Origin: Clostridiaceae bacterium | GTDB taxonomy: Bacteria; Bacillota; Clostridia; Oscillospirales; Acutalibacteraceae | Assembly: GCA_030530095.1 (NCBI GenBank) | Contig: JAUMVO010000001.1 | Coordinates: 186,001-250,000 of the forward strand | DNA length: 64,000 bases | Reading direction: 5' to 3' | Shown: positions 51,247-60,119 of the stretch, one piece after another | How positions within the stretch are numbered: the stretch's first letter is position 1 | Layout of the letters: each line of letters opens with the position of its first letter | Made by a program: the position numbers and the translations under genes | The notes under the pieces: generated by a model | What the model was told of the DNA's origin: nothing | The model's database searches: none | The model's input: only the letters and a program-made list of their open reading frames with translations

Positions 51247-51450
51247 TTATTTCGCTCTTCTGAACGTTACCGCAAAGAAGCTTCTTGAGCCGAAGGAATT
51301 TGCCATAAAGGAGTAGGTTACGAATTCCCAGCCCTCGGCTTCCTTCTGCATAATCAATGCGTCAAGCTGTGCGAGGTCTTCCTCGTTTGCATTGTCGCGG
51401 AACCACAGCTTAAGTCCCGTCGGCAATAACTCTGTCTTGTATTCAAACAT
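51247..51450 (-). CDS. DUF4177-like small protein
   Basis: The 67-residue protein reads FEYKTELLPTGLKLWF... LDALIMQKEAEGWEFVTYSFMANSFGSRSFFAVTFRR, the DUF4177-type pattern of beta strand, helix, then strands with GWExV. Function unknown. It lies 12 bases after the prohibitin-like gene on the same strand and AGGA precedes the ATG, so it belongs to the same operon. Confidence 0.75.
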   Translation of the reverse strand: MFEYKTELLPTGLKLWFRDNANEEDLAQLDALIMQKEAEGWEFVTYSFMANSFGSRSFFAVTFRRAK

Positions 51451-51462
51451 ATTGCACCATCC

Positions 51463-52326
51463 TTATTCATTTGACGAAGCGGCATCAAAATTCACGAGTG
51501 TTCCGCCGCTGCCGGTGACCTTGGGCAGTACGCCGTCCCATTTCTGAATCTTGTTGTATTCAATGATATTGGGCGTCAGCGACTCGCTGATGGTCTTGTT
51601 GGCAGCCGCCTCGGCTTCCGCCTTGATGCGGACGGTTTCAGCCTGTGCCTCGGCGTTGATGATAGCGGTCTGCTTCTCGGTCTCTGACTTTAAGAGCTTC
51701 TGCTGTGCAACCTGCTTCTCTTCGATAGCGGTGATGAAGGCTTCCGAAAACTCAAAGTTGATTATATTAACGTCAGTTACATACAGTCCGATGTCATTGA
51801 GCTTGTCGTTAAGTCCCTTTACAAGTCCGTCGGAGATAAGCACACGGTTGGTTACGCTCTCCTCGGCGGTGTACTTGGCGGTGATCGCCTTGAGCACTTC
51901 GTTTACCGCAGGGGTTACAAGTACGGCTTCGTAGTTGGCGCCGATATTCTTGTAAATCGAATATGACTTCGAGGTGTCAACCCTGTAGTTTATCGCAAGC
52001 ACCGTTTCAACGGTCTGAAGGTCCTTTGAGAAGGCTTCGGTCTCAACCTCAAGCTTTACGATACGGTTGTCGATTTTAACAACCTGCTGAACGAAGGGAG
52101 CCTTGACGTGGATGCCCTCCTGAAGCACACCTTCCTTGACCTTGCCGAGAGTTACAACTACTCCCGTGTGTCCCGCCTCAACTATCGTTAAGCAGTTTAC
52201 GATTAATATAAAGGCGATAAAGGCGATTACAAGGGTAGTGACGAATTTCTTCGCCTTGCCGCCCGAAAAGGCGGTCTTTACGCCCTCTACGTCAATATCA
52301 ATGGTATTATTGTTCTTTCTGATCAT
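51463..52326 (-). CDS. Prohibitin/Band 7 (SPFH) family protein
   Basis: The 287-residue protein has one membrane helix (~residues 27-47: FVTTLVIAFIAFILIVNCLTIV), an SPFH domain (GHTGVVVTLGKVKEGVLQEGIHVKAPFVQQV, YRVDTSKSYSIYKNIGANYEA) and a C-terminal helical AEAQAETVRIKAEAEAAA stretch that forms coiled coils. SPFH proteins organise membrane microdomains and proteases. Its start overlaps the stop of the DUF1836 gene (ATGA). Confidence 0.92.
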   Translation of the reverse strand: MIRKNNNTIDIDVEGVKTAFSGGKAKKFVTTLVIAFIAFILIVNCLTIVEAGHTGVVVTLGKVKEGVLQEGIHVKAPFVQQVVKIDNRIVKLEVETEAFSKDLQTVETVLAINYRVDTSKSYSIYKNIGANYEAVLVTPAVNEVLKAITAKYTAEESVTNRVLISDGLVKGLNDKLNDIGLYVTDVNIINFEFSEAFITAIEEKQVAQQKLLKSETEKQTAIINAEAQAETVRIKAEAEAAANKTISESLTPNIIEYNKIQKWDGVLPKVTGSGGTLVNFDAASSNE

Positions 52327-52898
52327 TTTGTATCATCCTTTCTCTTTCTCATTTCGTTGAACTGTGACTCGGCACGTTGCTTCAACACACCCGACATATA
52401 CGCATACGCCATTACGCTCAGCGCGCTTTTGAGACGTTCAAGGTTTTCCGCGCTTTTCGGGCTGTATTCCGACGTAACCTTGTCAACAACCTTGTCAACC
52501 GAGACCTTTGTGACGCTTTCCGGGTCGAGCCCGCTCACCGTTTCGCACAGAAAGTCGTAGAGCTGCTCCTCGGAGATTATGTCGTCGCTCTCGTCGTCGG
52601 CAGAGCCGTTGACAATATGCATCAGTTCGCCGATGCTTTCTATCTTCATCGAACTGCGCAGGGCGCTTATCAAAAGTATCCTCGCAAGCTGACGTTCAAA
52701 GTATTTCTTGTTCACGGGGTGGGCGACAAAGCCGCGCTTAACCCAGTTCTGTATTGCCGACGCTTCAAGTCCCGTTATCGCGCAGACCTGGCTTAAGCTC
52801 AGGCCGCCCGTAGCCTTGATCATCGGTATAAACACCGAGAACATTCCGTTTCCCTTCGCATAGGGTATCACCGTTCCCGGTACTGTAGCTTCGTTCAT
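52323..52898 (-). CDS. DUF1836-family protein with MerR-like HTH
   Basis: The 191-residue protein has a MerR/HTH-like N-terminal part (LSLSQVCAITGLEASAIQNWVKRGFVAHPVNKKYFERQLARILLIS) and a helical C-terminus, matching DUF1836 regulators of Clostridia. It is the first gene of the operon with the prohibitin and DUF4177 genes, so it may regulate them. GGGAG precedes the ATG. Confidence 0.8.
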   Translation of the reverse strand: MNEATVPGTVIPYAKGNGMFSVFIPMIKATGGLSLSQVCAITGLEASAIQNWVKRGFVAHPVNKKYFERQLARILLISALRSSMKIESIGELMHIVNGSADDESDDIISEEQLYDFLCETVSGLDPESVTKVSVDKVVDKVTSEYSPKSAENLERLKSALSVMAYAYMSGVLKQRAESQFNEMRKRKDDTK

Positions 52899-53014
52899 TT
52901 TGCGTCGCTCCCTTTCACAAGTTTATTTGATTATATCATAAGTTCGTTTGACCGTCAAGTATTTTCCGAAAAATATTTTATATTTCCAAGAGAGATAAAT
53001 TTGAGTTTATCGGG

Positions 53015-53216
53015 ATGAACGGTCAAACCGTCCAACGCCCCCTGAAAGGGGGAGAGGGCCGCCGAACGGCGGCGAGGGGGTTTGAAAAAAGCTTGATTTA
53101 ACCTCTCCGTCATTTTGCAAAAGCAAAATGACACCTCCCCTTGGCAGGGGAGGCTGGGTAGGATGTTCACAGTTAATATTTCGCATAGCAAGCGGGCGAT
53201 TCGTGAATCGCCCCTA
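53015..53216. repeat. Cluster of dispersed palindromic hairpin elements
   Basis: In order: CCCCCTGAAAGGGGG, GCCGCC-GAAC-GGCGGC, TCATTTTGC-AAAA-GCAAAATGA, CTCCCC-TTGGC-AGGGGAG followed by GCTGG, and GGGCGATTCGTGAATCGCCC followed by CTAC (53191-53216). The last one is an inverted relative of the GTAGG element near 48143. Confidence 0.65.
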
Positions 53217-53274
53217 CGATAAGTTTGATATACGCCGAAAGCAATACAATGGGTGCGGGTGTCCCGCCCACAAC

Positions 53275-53376
53275 TTGCCGAAGGCAAATTTCACTCGTCC
53301 GCAGGACGAATTTCACTGCCGTAAGGCAATTTCACTCTTGCGAAGCAAGAATTTCACTTCGAGGTCGAAGACCTCG
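53275..53376. repeat. Hairpin array 2 (spacer ATTTCAC)
   Basis: ATTTCAC occurs exactly at 53288, 53310, 53329 and 53351 (spacing 22, 19, 22). Between the spacers lie perfect hairpins with unrelated stems: TTGCC-GAA-GGCAA, TCGTCC-GCA-GGACGA, TGCC-GTAA-GGCA, TCTTGC-GAA-GCAAGA, and CGAGGTC-GAA-GACCTCG at the right end. Loops are all of G-N-A or GTAA type. It lies between the ferredoxin gene end and the DUF1836 gene. Confidence 0.85.
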
Positions 53377-53409
53377 TTAAACTCCGATTCGGCGGTTAAT
53401 TTATAAAAG

Positions 53410-53440
53410 AAAAAGACCGACTCTCACGAGTCGGTCTTAT
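53410..53440 (-). terminator. Intrinsic terminator of the ferredoxin gene
   Basis: On the minus strand AAGACCGACTC-GTGA-GAGTCGGTCTT then TTTCTTT. Confidence 0.85.
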
Positions 53441-53453
53441 CATATAATTTTAA

Positions 53454-53624
53454 TTATTCCTGTGAGGGAGCTCCTACGGGGCAGGTTTCTGCACAAGCAC
53501 CGCACTCGATGCAAGCATCGGGATCGATAGCGTACTTAGCATCGCCCTCTGAAATTGCCGATACGGGGCACTCTTCTGCGCAAGCGCCGCACATAATGCA
53601 ATCATCGCTGATAACAAATGCCAT
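53454..53624 (-). CDS. 2[4Fe-4S] ferredoxin
   Basis: The 56-residue protein has two cluster motifs, CIMCGACAEEC followed by P and CIECGACAETC followed by P, each CxxCxxCxxxCP. It is the size of clostridial 2[4Fe-4S] ferredoxins, which carry low-potential electrons for hydrogenase and pyruvate:ferredoxin oxidoreductase. ATG 53624 has AAGGAGG 9 bases upstream; the frame runs further up without a good start. It lies 95 bp after ricT on the same strand. Confidence 0.95.
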   Translation of the reverse strand: MAFVISDDCIMCGACAEECPVSAISEGDAKYAIDPDACIECGACAETCPVGAPSQE

Positions 53625-53719
53625 AGTATAAATCCTCCTTTTGTTATTCAATAAAGGCTTAACCTTCAAGCAGATTGTAACACATATTTTGAAAATATCA
53701 AGTACTTTTTATAAAATTT

Positions 53720-54583
53720 TTATTCGATGCCCTTAAGCGCTTCGATTTCAGCCTTTTCAAGCTTAATCTGCGCATCCTTGATAAGCTTGACCTGATGGCG
53801 CTCGATAATCACGGGAGCGGCGTCGGGACGGCGGTCAAGGCGGATTGTGAGCATACCCGTAATAAGGTTGTTGTCGATAACCGTGCCTCTGCCCTCATGG
53901 GTTTCGACTATGGCGCCGACCTTCGGCGTGTGGCGCAGCAGATGCTCATAGGTGTCCTGCTCGTATTTAAGACAGCACATAAGCCGTCCGCATGTTCCGC
54001 TTATCTTGACGGGATTAAGGCTCATGCCCTGCTCCTTGGCCATCTTGATTGAAACTGGCTGGAATTCGCCCAGAAAGCTCTTGCAGCAGCAGGGACGGCC
54101 GCATACGCCGAAGCAGCCGAGCATCTTCGCCTCGTCGCGTACGCCTATCTGGCGAAGCTCGATACGCGCCCTGAATGCGCCCGCAAGGTCCTTAACAAGC
54201 TCTCTGAAGTCAACTCTGCCGTCGGCGGTGAAGTAGAACAGTATCTTGCTGTTGTCAAAGGTATATTCAACGTCAACGAGCTTCATTTCAAGCCCGTGAT
54301 TGGCAATTTTCTTTTCACAGATATCGAAGGCCTTCTTTTCCTTCTCTCTGTTTTCCGCGACGGTTTTAAGGTCGTCCTCGGTAGCCTTTCTTATAACGGG
54401 CTTGAGGGGATTGACTATTTCGTCGTCGGGAATTTCACGGTTTGCCATCGCGACCGTACCGCATTCAATGCCGCGGGCGGTTTCGACGATAGCCAGATCC
54501 TCCTTATTGAATTTCTTGCCGTCGGGATCGAAGTAATAAATCTTACCGACTTCCTTGAATCTGATTCCAACTATTTCAGCCAT
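53720..54583 (-). CDS. ricT: RicT (YaaT), PSP1-domain protein
   Basis: The 287-residue protein has a PSP1 domain and the Cys clusters CFGVCGRPCCCKSFL and CGRLMCCLKYE that in RicT/YaaT help hold a [4Fe-4S] cluster in the Y-complex (RicA-RicF-RicT) controlling RNase Y activity and sporulation in Bacillus. It starts EIVGIRFKEVGKIYYFDPD, as in the family. It is 9 bases after holB, an order conserved in Firmicutes. AAGGAGA precedes the ATG. Confidence 0.92.
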   Translation of the reverse strand: MAEIVGIRFKEVGKIYYFDPDGKKFNKEDLAIVETARGIECGTVAMANREIPDDEIVNPLKPVIRKATEDDLKTVAENREKEKKAFDICEKKIANHGLEMKLVDVEYTFDNSKILFYFTADGRVDFRELVKDLAGAFRARIELRQIGVRDEAKMLGCFGVCGRPCCCKSFLGEFQPVSIKMAKEQGMSLNPVKISGTCGRLMCCLKYEQDTYEHLLRHTPKVGAIVETHEGRGTVIDNNLITGMLTIRLDRRPDAAPVIIERHQVKLIKDAQIKLEKAEIEALKGIE

Positions 54584-54592
54584 ATTTTCTCC

Positions 54593-55459
54593 TTACTTTA
54601 CGGCGTCTGTAAGCCGCGCGCTCATATAGGTTATGAGCAGATTGTAGTTAGCGTTCTGCCGGAAGTTCGCTTCAAGCTCACCCGCGGCAGTTATCAGTGA
54701 ATAAAGTTTATTTACCGAGTATTTATTTGAAAGCGTTTTCACGCTGTTCTCATACGTTTTCTGATAAGCGGCGCCGTTTTTGAATTTAAGCGCTTCGAGA
54801 AAGCTTCGCTTAAGGCAGCCGACGACGGGCAGAAAAGCATCCTTATCATCCGCAAGCGGTGCAAGCTTCTCGAGCATTATAAGCTCGCTGTCGGCGCACA
54901 GTGCGTTGATTATACCCTCGCACAGTCCGAGCACTTCACCGTCGTAATTCTCCTCGGAAAAACCGAGGCTCAGAACAACCGCGCGCGAAAGCACAGTATC
55001 GAGCATAGCGCTTCTCGACGAGCACGTGAGTATGAAATAATCAAAGTAAGGCGGTTCCTCGAGAATTTTCAGAAGCGCGTTCTCTGACGAGTCGTTCATA
55101 TTCTGCGCCTCTTTGATTATGTAAACCTTTTTGTCCGAGTCATTCGGGATTACGAAGGCGTCGCTTCTTATTTCACGGCTGAGCTCAACCTTGAAGGTGT
55201 ATCTTTCCTTTTCCTCACCGTATTCCTTGATGTCAGGGTGGGACCGCGCCTCGCACTTTATGCACGCGCCGCACTTGCCGCAGGGTTTTTCCGACTCCGA
55301 CTGACAGACTATCATATTCGCAACAAAGCGCGCGAAATCCGTGCGCTCATCCATATTGCCGCCCTCTATGAGCAGAGTTTGCGGAAAGGTATCCTTCTGC
55401 GAATAGGAGAGGAGCGCCGCACGTTCATTTTCACTTAGACAAAAATCATCTATTCTCAT
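54593..55459 (-). CDS. holB: DNA polymerase III subunit delta'
   Basis: The 288-residue clamp-loader subunit has the zinc-type Cys cluster CGKCGACIKC, the segment KVYIIKEAQNMNDSSENALLKILEEPP (Walker B-like, typical of delta') and YFILTCSSRSAMLDTVLSRA (sensor-like). It lacks a clear P-loop, as expected of delta'. It helps load the sliding clamp at replication forks. It is the neighbour of ricT, a conserved Firmicutes pair, and starts 2 bases after the AEC-family gene. Confidence 0.92.
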   Translation of the reverse strand: MRIDDFCLSENERAALLSYSQKDTFPQTLLIEGGNMDERTDFARFVANMIVCQSESEKPCGKCGACIKCEARSHPDIKEYGEEKERYTFKVELSREIRSDAFVIPNDSDKKVYIIKEAQNMNDSSENALLKILEEPPYFDYFILTCSSRSAMLDTVLSRAVVLSLGFSEENYDGEVLGLCEGIINALCADSELIMLEKLAPLADDKDAFLPVVGCLKRSFLEALKFKNGAAYQKTYENSVKTLSNKYSVNKLYSLITAAGELEANFRQNANYNLLITYMSARLTDAVK

Positions 55460-55461
55460 AA

Positions 55462-56391
55462 TTATCCTATAGCCTGCGAAAGCGCAATCATAATCGGCAT
55501 CGTGATAACCGACAGAAAACTTACCACCGCAACCGTCTGTGAAGCGGCGGCGTTGTCGCGGTTATACTTTGTCGAGAACATTACCGTACTGTTTGCCGAC
55601 GGTGCCGAAGCCGAAATTGTCAGCGCGGTCAGCAGAGTGCCCGTCATACCGACGAGCTTATATACCGCTATTGAGATGAGCGGTACGCAGAAAAGCTTGG
55701 CAACGGCAACCGCGTATGCTTCTTTTCTGAAAAAGGTTTTCTTAAGCTCGGTCTTTGAAAGATAAGTGCCGAACATAAGCATGGCAAGCGGAGTGTTAAG
55801 GCTCGCGATATAGCCGACGGGCGCTTCGATAATGTGCGGAAGCTTAACGCTGAGAAGAAACAGCGGCATACCGATAATGACCGAAATTACGCCCGGATTG
55901 ATAACGAGCGACTTTGCCTGAAAGCTGCCCTTACCCTTCATAAGGTACATACCGTAGGTGAACTGACAGATGTTGAAGGGGATGAGCACACCCGAGCAGA
56001 AGAATACGCCCTCCTCGCCGAGTATCGCCGCGGCGAGCGGCAGAACCATATAGCCCACGTTGCCCTGAACTATCGCAAATTTATATACAGACTTCTGGTC
56101 GAGGGGCTTTTTGTTGAACAGCGGCAGAGACAGAAGTATTCCCGCCAGATGCAGTACCGTTCCGCCGAGAAACGACATCATCAGATTTCTGAAGTTTTCG
56201 GGCGTGAATTCAACGTTGGTGAACGACTGAATAATTATAGCGGGAGTGACGATGTGAAACAGCAGATTGTTCGTCAGACGCGCTGCCTTTTCGGTATAAA
56301 TACCCGTCTTGTCGCAGATAAAGCCCACTGCGACTATCAGATAGAGTATCAATACCTGCTGGCCTGCCGCCAGAACGTTCTGCAGAAACAT
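55462..56391 (-). CDS. AEC-family (auxin efflux carrier-like) transporter
   Basis: The 309-residue protein has about ten membrane helices with KTGIYTEKAARLTNNLLFHIVTPAIIIQSF, NVGYMVLPLAAAILGEEGVFF and ALTISASAPSANSTVMFSTKYNRD, the conserved parts of AEC transporters. Substrates are usually malate-like organic acids; none can be assigned here. It lies between the membrane protein at 56414 and holB with small gaps, so it is part of the long minus-strand run. Confidence 0.88.
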   Translation of the reverse strand: MFLQNVLAAGQQVLILYLIVAVGFICDKTGIYTEKAARLTNNLLFHIVTPAIIIQSFTNVEFTPENFRNLMMSFLGGTVLHLAGILLSLPLFNKKPLDQKSVYKFAIVQGNVGYMVLPLAAAILGEEGVFFCSGVLIPFNICQFTYGMYLMKGKGSFQAKSLVINPGVISVIIGMPLFLLSVKLPHIIEAPVGYIASLNTPLAMLMFGTYLSKTELKKTFFRKEAYAVAVAKLFCVPLISIAVYKLVGMTGTLLTALTISASAPSANSTVMFSTKYNRDNAAASQTVAVVSFLSVITMPIMIALSQAIG

Positions 56392-56413
56392 AGCTAAGAA
56401 AAATCCTTATCCC

Positions 56414-57364
56414 TTAAAAATCGTTAAGAAAGTCGTCGTCAAGCTCTTCTTCGGGCTCAACCGTTTCGTCGTCGCTGAGTATATCGTCCTCAGAGGCGTC
56501 TCTGCCCGACTTTGAGTGAGTATAAACATAGATTACTGCGAACACCGCAAACGCGAGGTCGGCAGGTACCAACGGGAAGCCTGCAGGCAGGAGAGCCGAC
56601 TTGCCGCCGACTGTAACTATCAGTCTTGAAACCGAAATAACGGCGGCGAACATTGCCGCAACAATGCCGTAGCTCATGGCCTTGCGCATTTCGTACTTCT
56701 GGCATACCTGCGAGGAGACTCTCGCGAAGGAGATGAAGAACATCATCATAAACGCGAGCATTATAAGTTCAAGCAGCAGATCCGCAACAACCGTGAAGCT
56801 GATTTTCGTCAGGAATCTGCGGACAAGTCTCGCCATAGTCCAGAAAAGCGGGAGTATGGCCAACAGATTGTATTCGCAGAAGGTGGCCTTTCCCTGAGAA
56901 TAGGAAAGGAAATAAACAAGGAAATATATGCATGCGCCAAGGCCGAAAAGCGCCTCAAACGCCATTGCGATATATCCGTTTGTGAACAGATAGCTTACAA
57001 GACCGCTTCTGTCAACGAAGTTGCCTACGGCAACGATTACCTGAGAAATCGATACGGCAACATCGTAGCCTATACCGATTGCCAGCAGCAGCGCGCCGAC
57101 AGCCAGCGGCTTGCTGGAGCCTCTTAAGGGCTTTGAAGCGGGAACCTTGTTTGTGGAAATAACAAGTCCGAGAAGTATGATTGCGAATACGGCAGCGCCG
57201 ATATAAAGCGCGTAAACGCTCGGATTGATACGCGTGAAGAATCCGCTGGCGTCCTCCTCGGTCAGTCTGAAGAGCTGATATACTCTCGTGCCCGTCATCA
57301 GCGCCGTGAAGATGCCGGACAGGGTAAGAATTAGCTTAAATGAAATATTCTTTCTGTTTTTCAT
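56414..57364 (-). CDS. Multi-pass membrane protein of unknown function
   Basis: The 316-residue protein has about seven hydrophobic segments (for example YALYIGAAVFAIILLGLVIS and LVSYLFTNGYIAMAFEALFGLGACIYFLVYF) and ends in an acidic tail (SEDDILSDDETVEPEEELDDDFLNDF). I do not recognise a family. It begins 14 bases after the citrate synthase gene on the same strand. Confidence 0.75.
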   Translation of the reverse strand: MKNRKNISFKLILTLSGIFTALMTGTRVYQLFRLTEEDASGFFTRINPSVYALYIGAAVFAIILLGLVISTNKVPASKPLRGSSKPLAVGALLLAIGIGYDVAVSISQVIVAVGNFVDRSGLVSYLFTNGYIAMAFEALFGLGACIYFLVYFLSYSQGKATFCEYNLLAILPLFWTMARLVRRFLTKISFTVVADLLLELIMLAFMMMFFISFARVSSQVCQKYEMRKAMSYGIVAAMFAAVISVSRLIVTVGGKSALLPAGFPLVPADLAFAVFAVIYVYTHSKSGRDASEDDILSDDETVEPEEELDDDFLNDF

Positions 57365-57378
57365 AAGTTTGCCTCTTT

Positions 57379-58791
57379 CTATCTTTCCTCGGAAGGAATG
57401 TATTCGCTTGAAACGATGTGATTGTCAATTCTTTCGCCTATCGGAACGAAGCGTCTGGGAAGCGCGACGTTCTTGTAAGCGGGTCTCATAATTTTACCGC
57501 CGGAGCAGATTTCTTCAATTCTGTGAGCCGACCAGCCTGCAATTCTCGCCGACATGAACAGCGGTGTGAAAAGCTCCTGCGGTATATTGAGTATCGAGTA
57601 AATAAGTCCCGAGTACAAATCGACGTTTGCGCAGACTTTTTTCTTGATGCCCTTGTGAGTTAAGAGAAGCTCGGGGGTCAGTCTCTCGATACCGTCAAGA
57701 ATTCTGAAATCCTCCTCGTAGCCGTACTTCGCGGAGTACTTCTCGGCGTCCTTCTTAAGAATCACCGCTCTCGGGTCGGACAGAGTGTAAACCGCGTGTC
57801 CCATTCCGTAGATAAGTCCCGAGCCGTCGTTTGCCTGCTTATTGATTATCTTTACGAGATAGTCGGCAAGTTGACCGTCGTCGGTGGGATTCTTGACGTT
57901 TTCCTTGATATTCTGGAGCATTTCATAAACCTTGATGTTGGCACCGCCGTGCTTCGGACCCTTGAGAGCGCCTATGCCCGCGGCAATAGCGGAATAGGTG
58001 TCCGTACCCGTCGAGGTAACGCAGCGCGCCGCGAAGGTCGAGTTGTTACCGCCGCCGTGGTCGGCGTGAATCATCATGCTTGTGTCGAGTATCTTCGCTT
58101 CCTCGTCGGTGAATTTCTTGTCCGAACGGATTGAGCGCAGTATCGACTCCGCCATGGAATTCTTTGGATTGTTCTGATGAATGTACATACTCTTGTGGTC
58201 AAAAGCGCGTCTCTTGACCTGATAAGCGTAGGACATAATGGTCGGTATCTGCGCTATGAGCTGAATGGACTGACGAAGCACGTTTTCGATTGAAGTGTCG
58301 TCGGGATGCTCGTCAAAGGTGTAAAGCCCGAGCACCGCGCCCGCAACCTTGTTCATGATGTTTCTCGACGGAGCCTTCATGATAAGGTCCTCGATAAACT
58401 CGTCGGGAAGCTCGCGCGCCTCGGCTAAAACCTTACAAAACGCTTTGAGCTGACCGTTTGTCGGTAGGTCGCCGAACAGAAGCAGCCACGCAACTTCTTC
58501 GAAGCCGAAGCGGTTTTCCGCCTTGCAGCCTTCGACTATATCGCTCATATTTATTCCGCGGTAGGCGAGACGTCCCTGCTTGGGAACGCGCTCACCGTCG
58601 TCTATGTAGTAACCCTCAACCGAGCACACGCGGGTAAGTCCCGCCATAACGCCTGTGCCGTCGTCGTTACGAAGGCCGCGCTTTACGTGGAAGCGTGTGT
58701 AATCCTCGGGCTGAATATGGTTATTTTTTAACAGCTCGTTGCATAAATCTGTAATATCATTTTTGGGAATTGAAGAAATAAATTCGGACAA
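57379..58791 (-). CDS. Citrate synthase
   Basis: The 470-residue protein has the citrate synthase core: LIYGMGHAVY (catalytic His) and DPRAVILKKDA, GALKGPKHGGANIKVYEML, HADHGGGNNSTFAARC with the first catalytic His, and SARIAGWSAHRIEE. It condenses acetyl-CoA and oxaloacetate; in anaerobic Clostridia this feeds 2-oxoglutarate and glutamate synthesis. The start is a TTG at 58789-58791, preceded by AGGAGG with 7-base spacing; an in-frame ATG at 58839 lacks a ribosome site. Confidence 0.93.
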   Translation of the reverse strand: MSEFISSIPKNDITDLCNELLKNNHIQPEDYTRFHVKRGLRNDDGTGVMAGLTRVCSVEGYYIDDGERVPKQGRLAYRGINMSDIVEGCKAENRFGFEEVAWLLLFGDLPTNGQLKAFCKVLAEARELPDEFIEDLIMKAPSRNIMNKVAGAVLGLYTFDEHPDDTSIENVLRQSIQLIAQIPTIMSYAYQVKRRAFDHKSMYIHQNNPKNSMAESILRSIRSDKKFTDEEAKILDTSMMIHADHGGGNNSTFAARCVTSTGTDTYSAIAAGIGALKGPKHGGANIKVYEMLQNIKENVKNPTDDGQLADYLVKIINKQANDGSGLIYGMGHAVYTLSDPRAVILKKDAEKYSAKYGYEEDFRILDGIERLTPELLLTHKGIKKKVCANVDLYSGLIYSILNIPQELFTPLFMSARIAGWSAHRIEEICSGGKIMRPAYKNVALPRRFVPIGERIDNHIVSSEYIPSEER

Positions 58792-58856
58792 AGTGTTTCC
58801 TCCTGACGTGGTTTTTCCGCAAACAATAAAACCCCACATTACAATATTGATTATAT

Positions 58857-58885
58857 ATTGTATAACAAATGCTTCGTAAAGTCAA
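58857..58885 (-). promoter_or_regulatory. Promoter of the citrate synthase gene run
   Basis: On the minus strand TTGACT (58885-58880) and TACAAT (58862-58857), spacer 17. Confidence 0.65.
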
Positions 58886-58924
58886 CGAAATACACGCGAT
58901 TTTAATAAATAATGAGGTGAAAAA

Positions 58925-59947
58925 ATGAAAAAGTTTTTTGCAATCAGTCTGATACTTTTTGTCAGTATGCTCGTCTGTCCGCTTGCCGCGCTTGATTTGG
59001 GCGATTTTTCGTTTGAAAACGTACGCCGAAAAATTGCCGTCAGCCTGCAGGAGGACGTCGCTGAAGCGGATGTTGAATCGGTAAGCGAAAGCAACAACGA
59101 AGCGCCCGAGACCGTAAAGGTTATGGCGTCCGTCAGCGGTGAGATAAATGAGGTTGAGCTGCGTGAATACCTTATCGGCTGCGTGGCGTGCGAAATGCCG
59201 CCTACCTATGAAACCGAAGCGCTCAAGGCTCAGGCCGTCGCGGCTTATACCAATCTCGTACGGCTGAAAAAATCCCCAGACGCGTCGCTTGACGGCGCCG
59301 ATATTTCGGACAGCCCGTCGAAGCATCAGGGCTATTATGATGAGGCGACGCAACGGGAAAAATACGGTGATAAATACGGCGAATACCGCGAAAAGCTTGA
59401 GGCCGCGGTAGATGCGGTTAAGGGCGAGATTATCACTTATAACGGCGAGCCGATAGTTGCCGCGTATTGCGCCGTATCGACGGGCAGAACCGAGGACGCC
59501 GCTGCAATATGGTCGGGCGACGTACCGTATCTGAAAAGCGTGAATTCGACTGCCGACAAGCTGTCTCCCGATTGCTCGGCTACGGTGGTGATGAGTGCCG
59601 AACAGGTACGGCAGGCGCTCTCTGCAGACAGTGAAATAAAGCTCGGCGAAGACCCTTCGGCGTGGTTCTCGGAAATTATTCTGAGCGACAACAAAACGGG
59701 CGCCGTAAAGTCGCTGAATATTGGCGGTAAAACCCTGTCGGGCAACGCCGCGCGAAAGCTTCTCGGACTTCGCAGTCCGAGCTTCACCTGTGATTATTCC
59801 GACGGCTCGTTTACTTTTGTTACTCAGGGCTACGGCCACCTTGTCGGAATGAGCCAGTACGGCGCGAATTATATGGCTCAGACGGGCAGCAGCTATAAGG
59901 AAATACTGCTTCACTACTATAAAGGCGTTAAAATTGAACAACTTTGA
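58925..59947 (+). CDS. spoIID: Stage II sporulation protein D (SpoIID/LytB domain)
   Basis: The 340-residue protein has an N-terminal signal or membrane helix (MKKFFAISLILFVSMLVCPLAA), the SpoIID/LytB motif LREYLIGCVACEMPPTYETEALKAQAVAAYTNL (residues ~79-111), YCAVSTGRTEDAAAIWSGDVPYL, and the end motif GYGHLVGMSQYGANYMAQTG. SpoIID is a lytic transglycosylase of the engulfment machinery with SpoIIM and SpoIIP, so the host is likely a spore former. GAGGTGA precedes ATG 58925. Divergent from the citrate synthase gene. Confidence 0.88.
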   Translation: MKKFFAISLILFVSMLVCPLAALDLGDFSFENVRRKIAVSLQEDVAEADVESVSESNNEAPETVKVMASVSGEINEVELREYLIGCVACEMPPTYETEALKAQAVAAYTNLVRLKKSPDASLDGADISDSPSKHQGYYDEATQREKYGDKYGEYREKLEAAVDAVKGEIITYNGEPIVAAYCAVSTGRTEDAAAIWSGDVPYLKSVNSTADKLSPDCSATVVMSAEQVRQALSADSEIKLGEDPSAWFSEIILSDNKTGAVKSLNIGGKTLSGNAARKLLGLRSPSFTCDYSDGSFTFVTQGYGHLVGMSQYGANYMAQTGSSYKEILLHYYKGVKIEQL

Positions 59948-60119
59948 AAATACTGATTATTTAGGTTGCGGAAGCGTTACATTCTTTTGTTATAATGAAC
60001 ATAGTGTTGAGTGAATATTTATTCATTCATACAAAACTTTCCCTGAGTGTTATTTTGGTATTTATAATACGTAAAAATGTGCTAAAATCTATGTAGAATG
60101 TTAAAAAGGGGATTTTCGA

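Noticed and set aside
52377..52796. A 139-codon plus-strand frame over the DUF1836 gene
   Set aside because: Antisense to DUF1836, which has coupled translation with the prohibitin gene and a family match.
58757..59941. A 394-codon open frame antisense to the SpoIID gene
   Set aside because: It is the mirror of the SpoIID coding strand, has no ribosome site and no family resemblance; SpoIID has clear motifs on the other strand.
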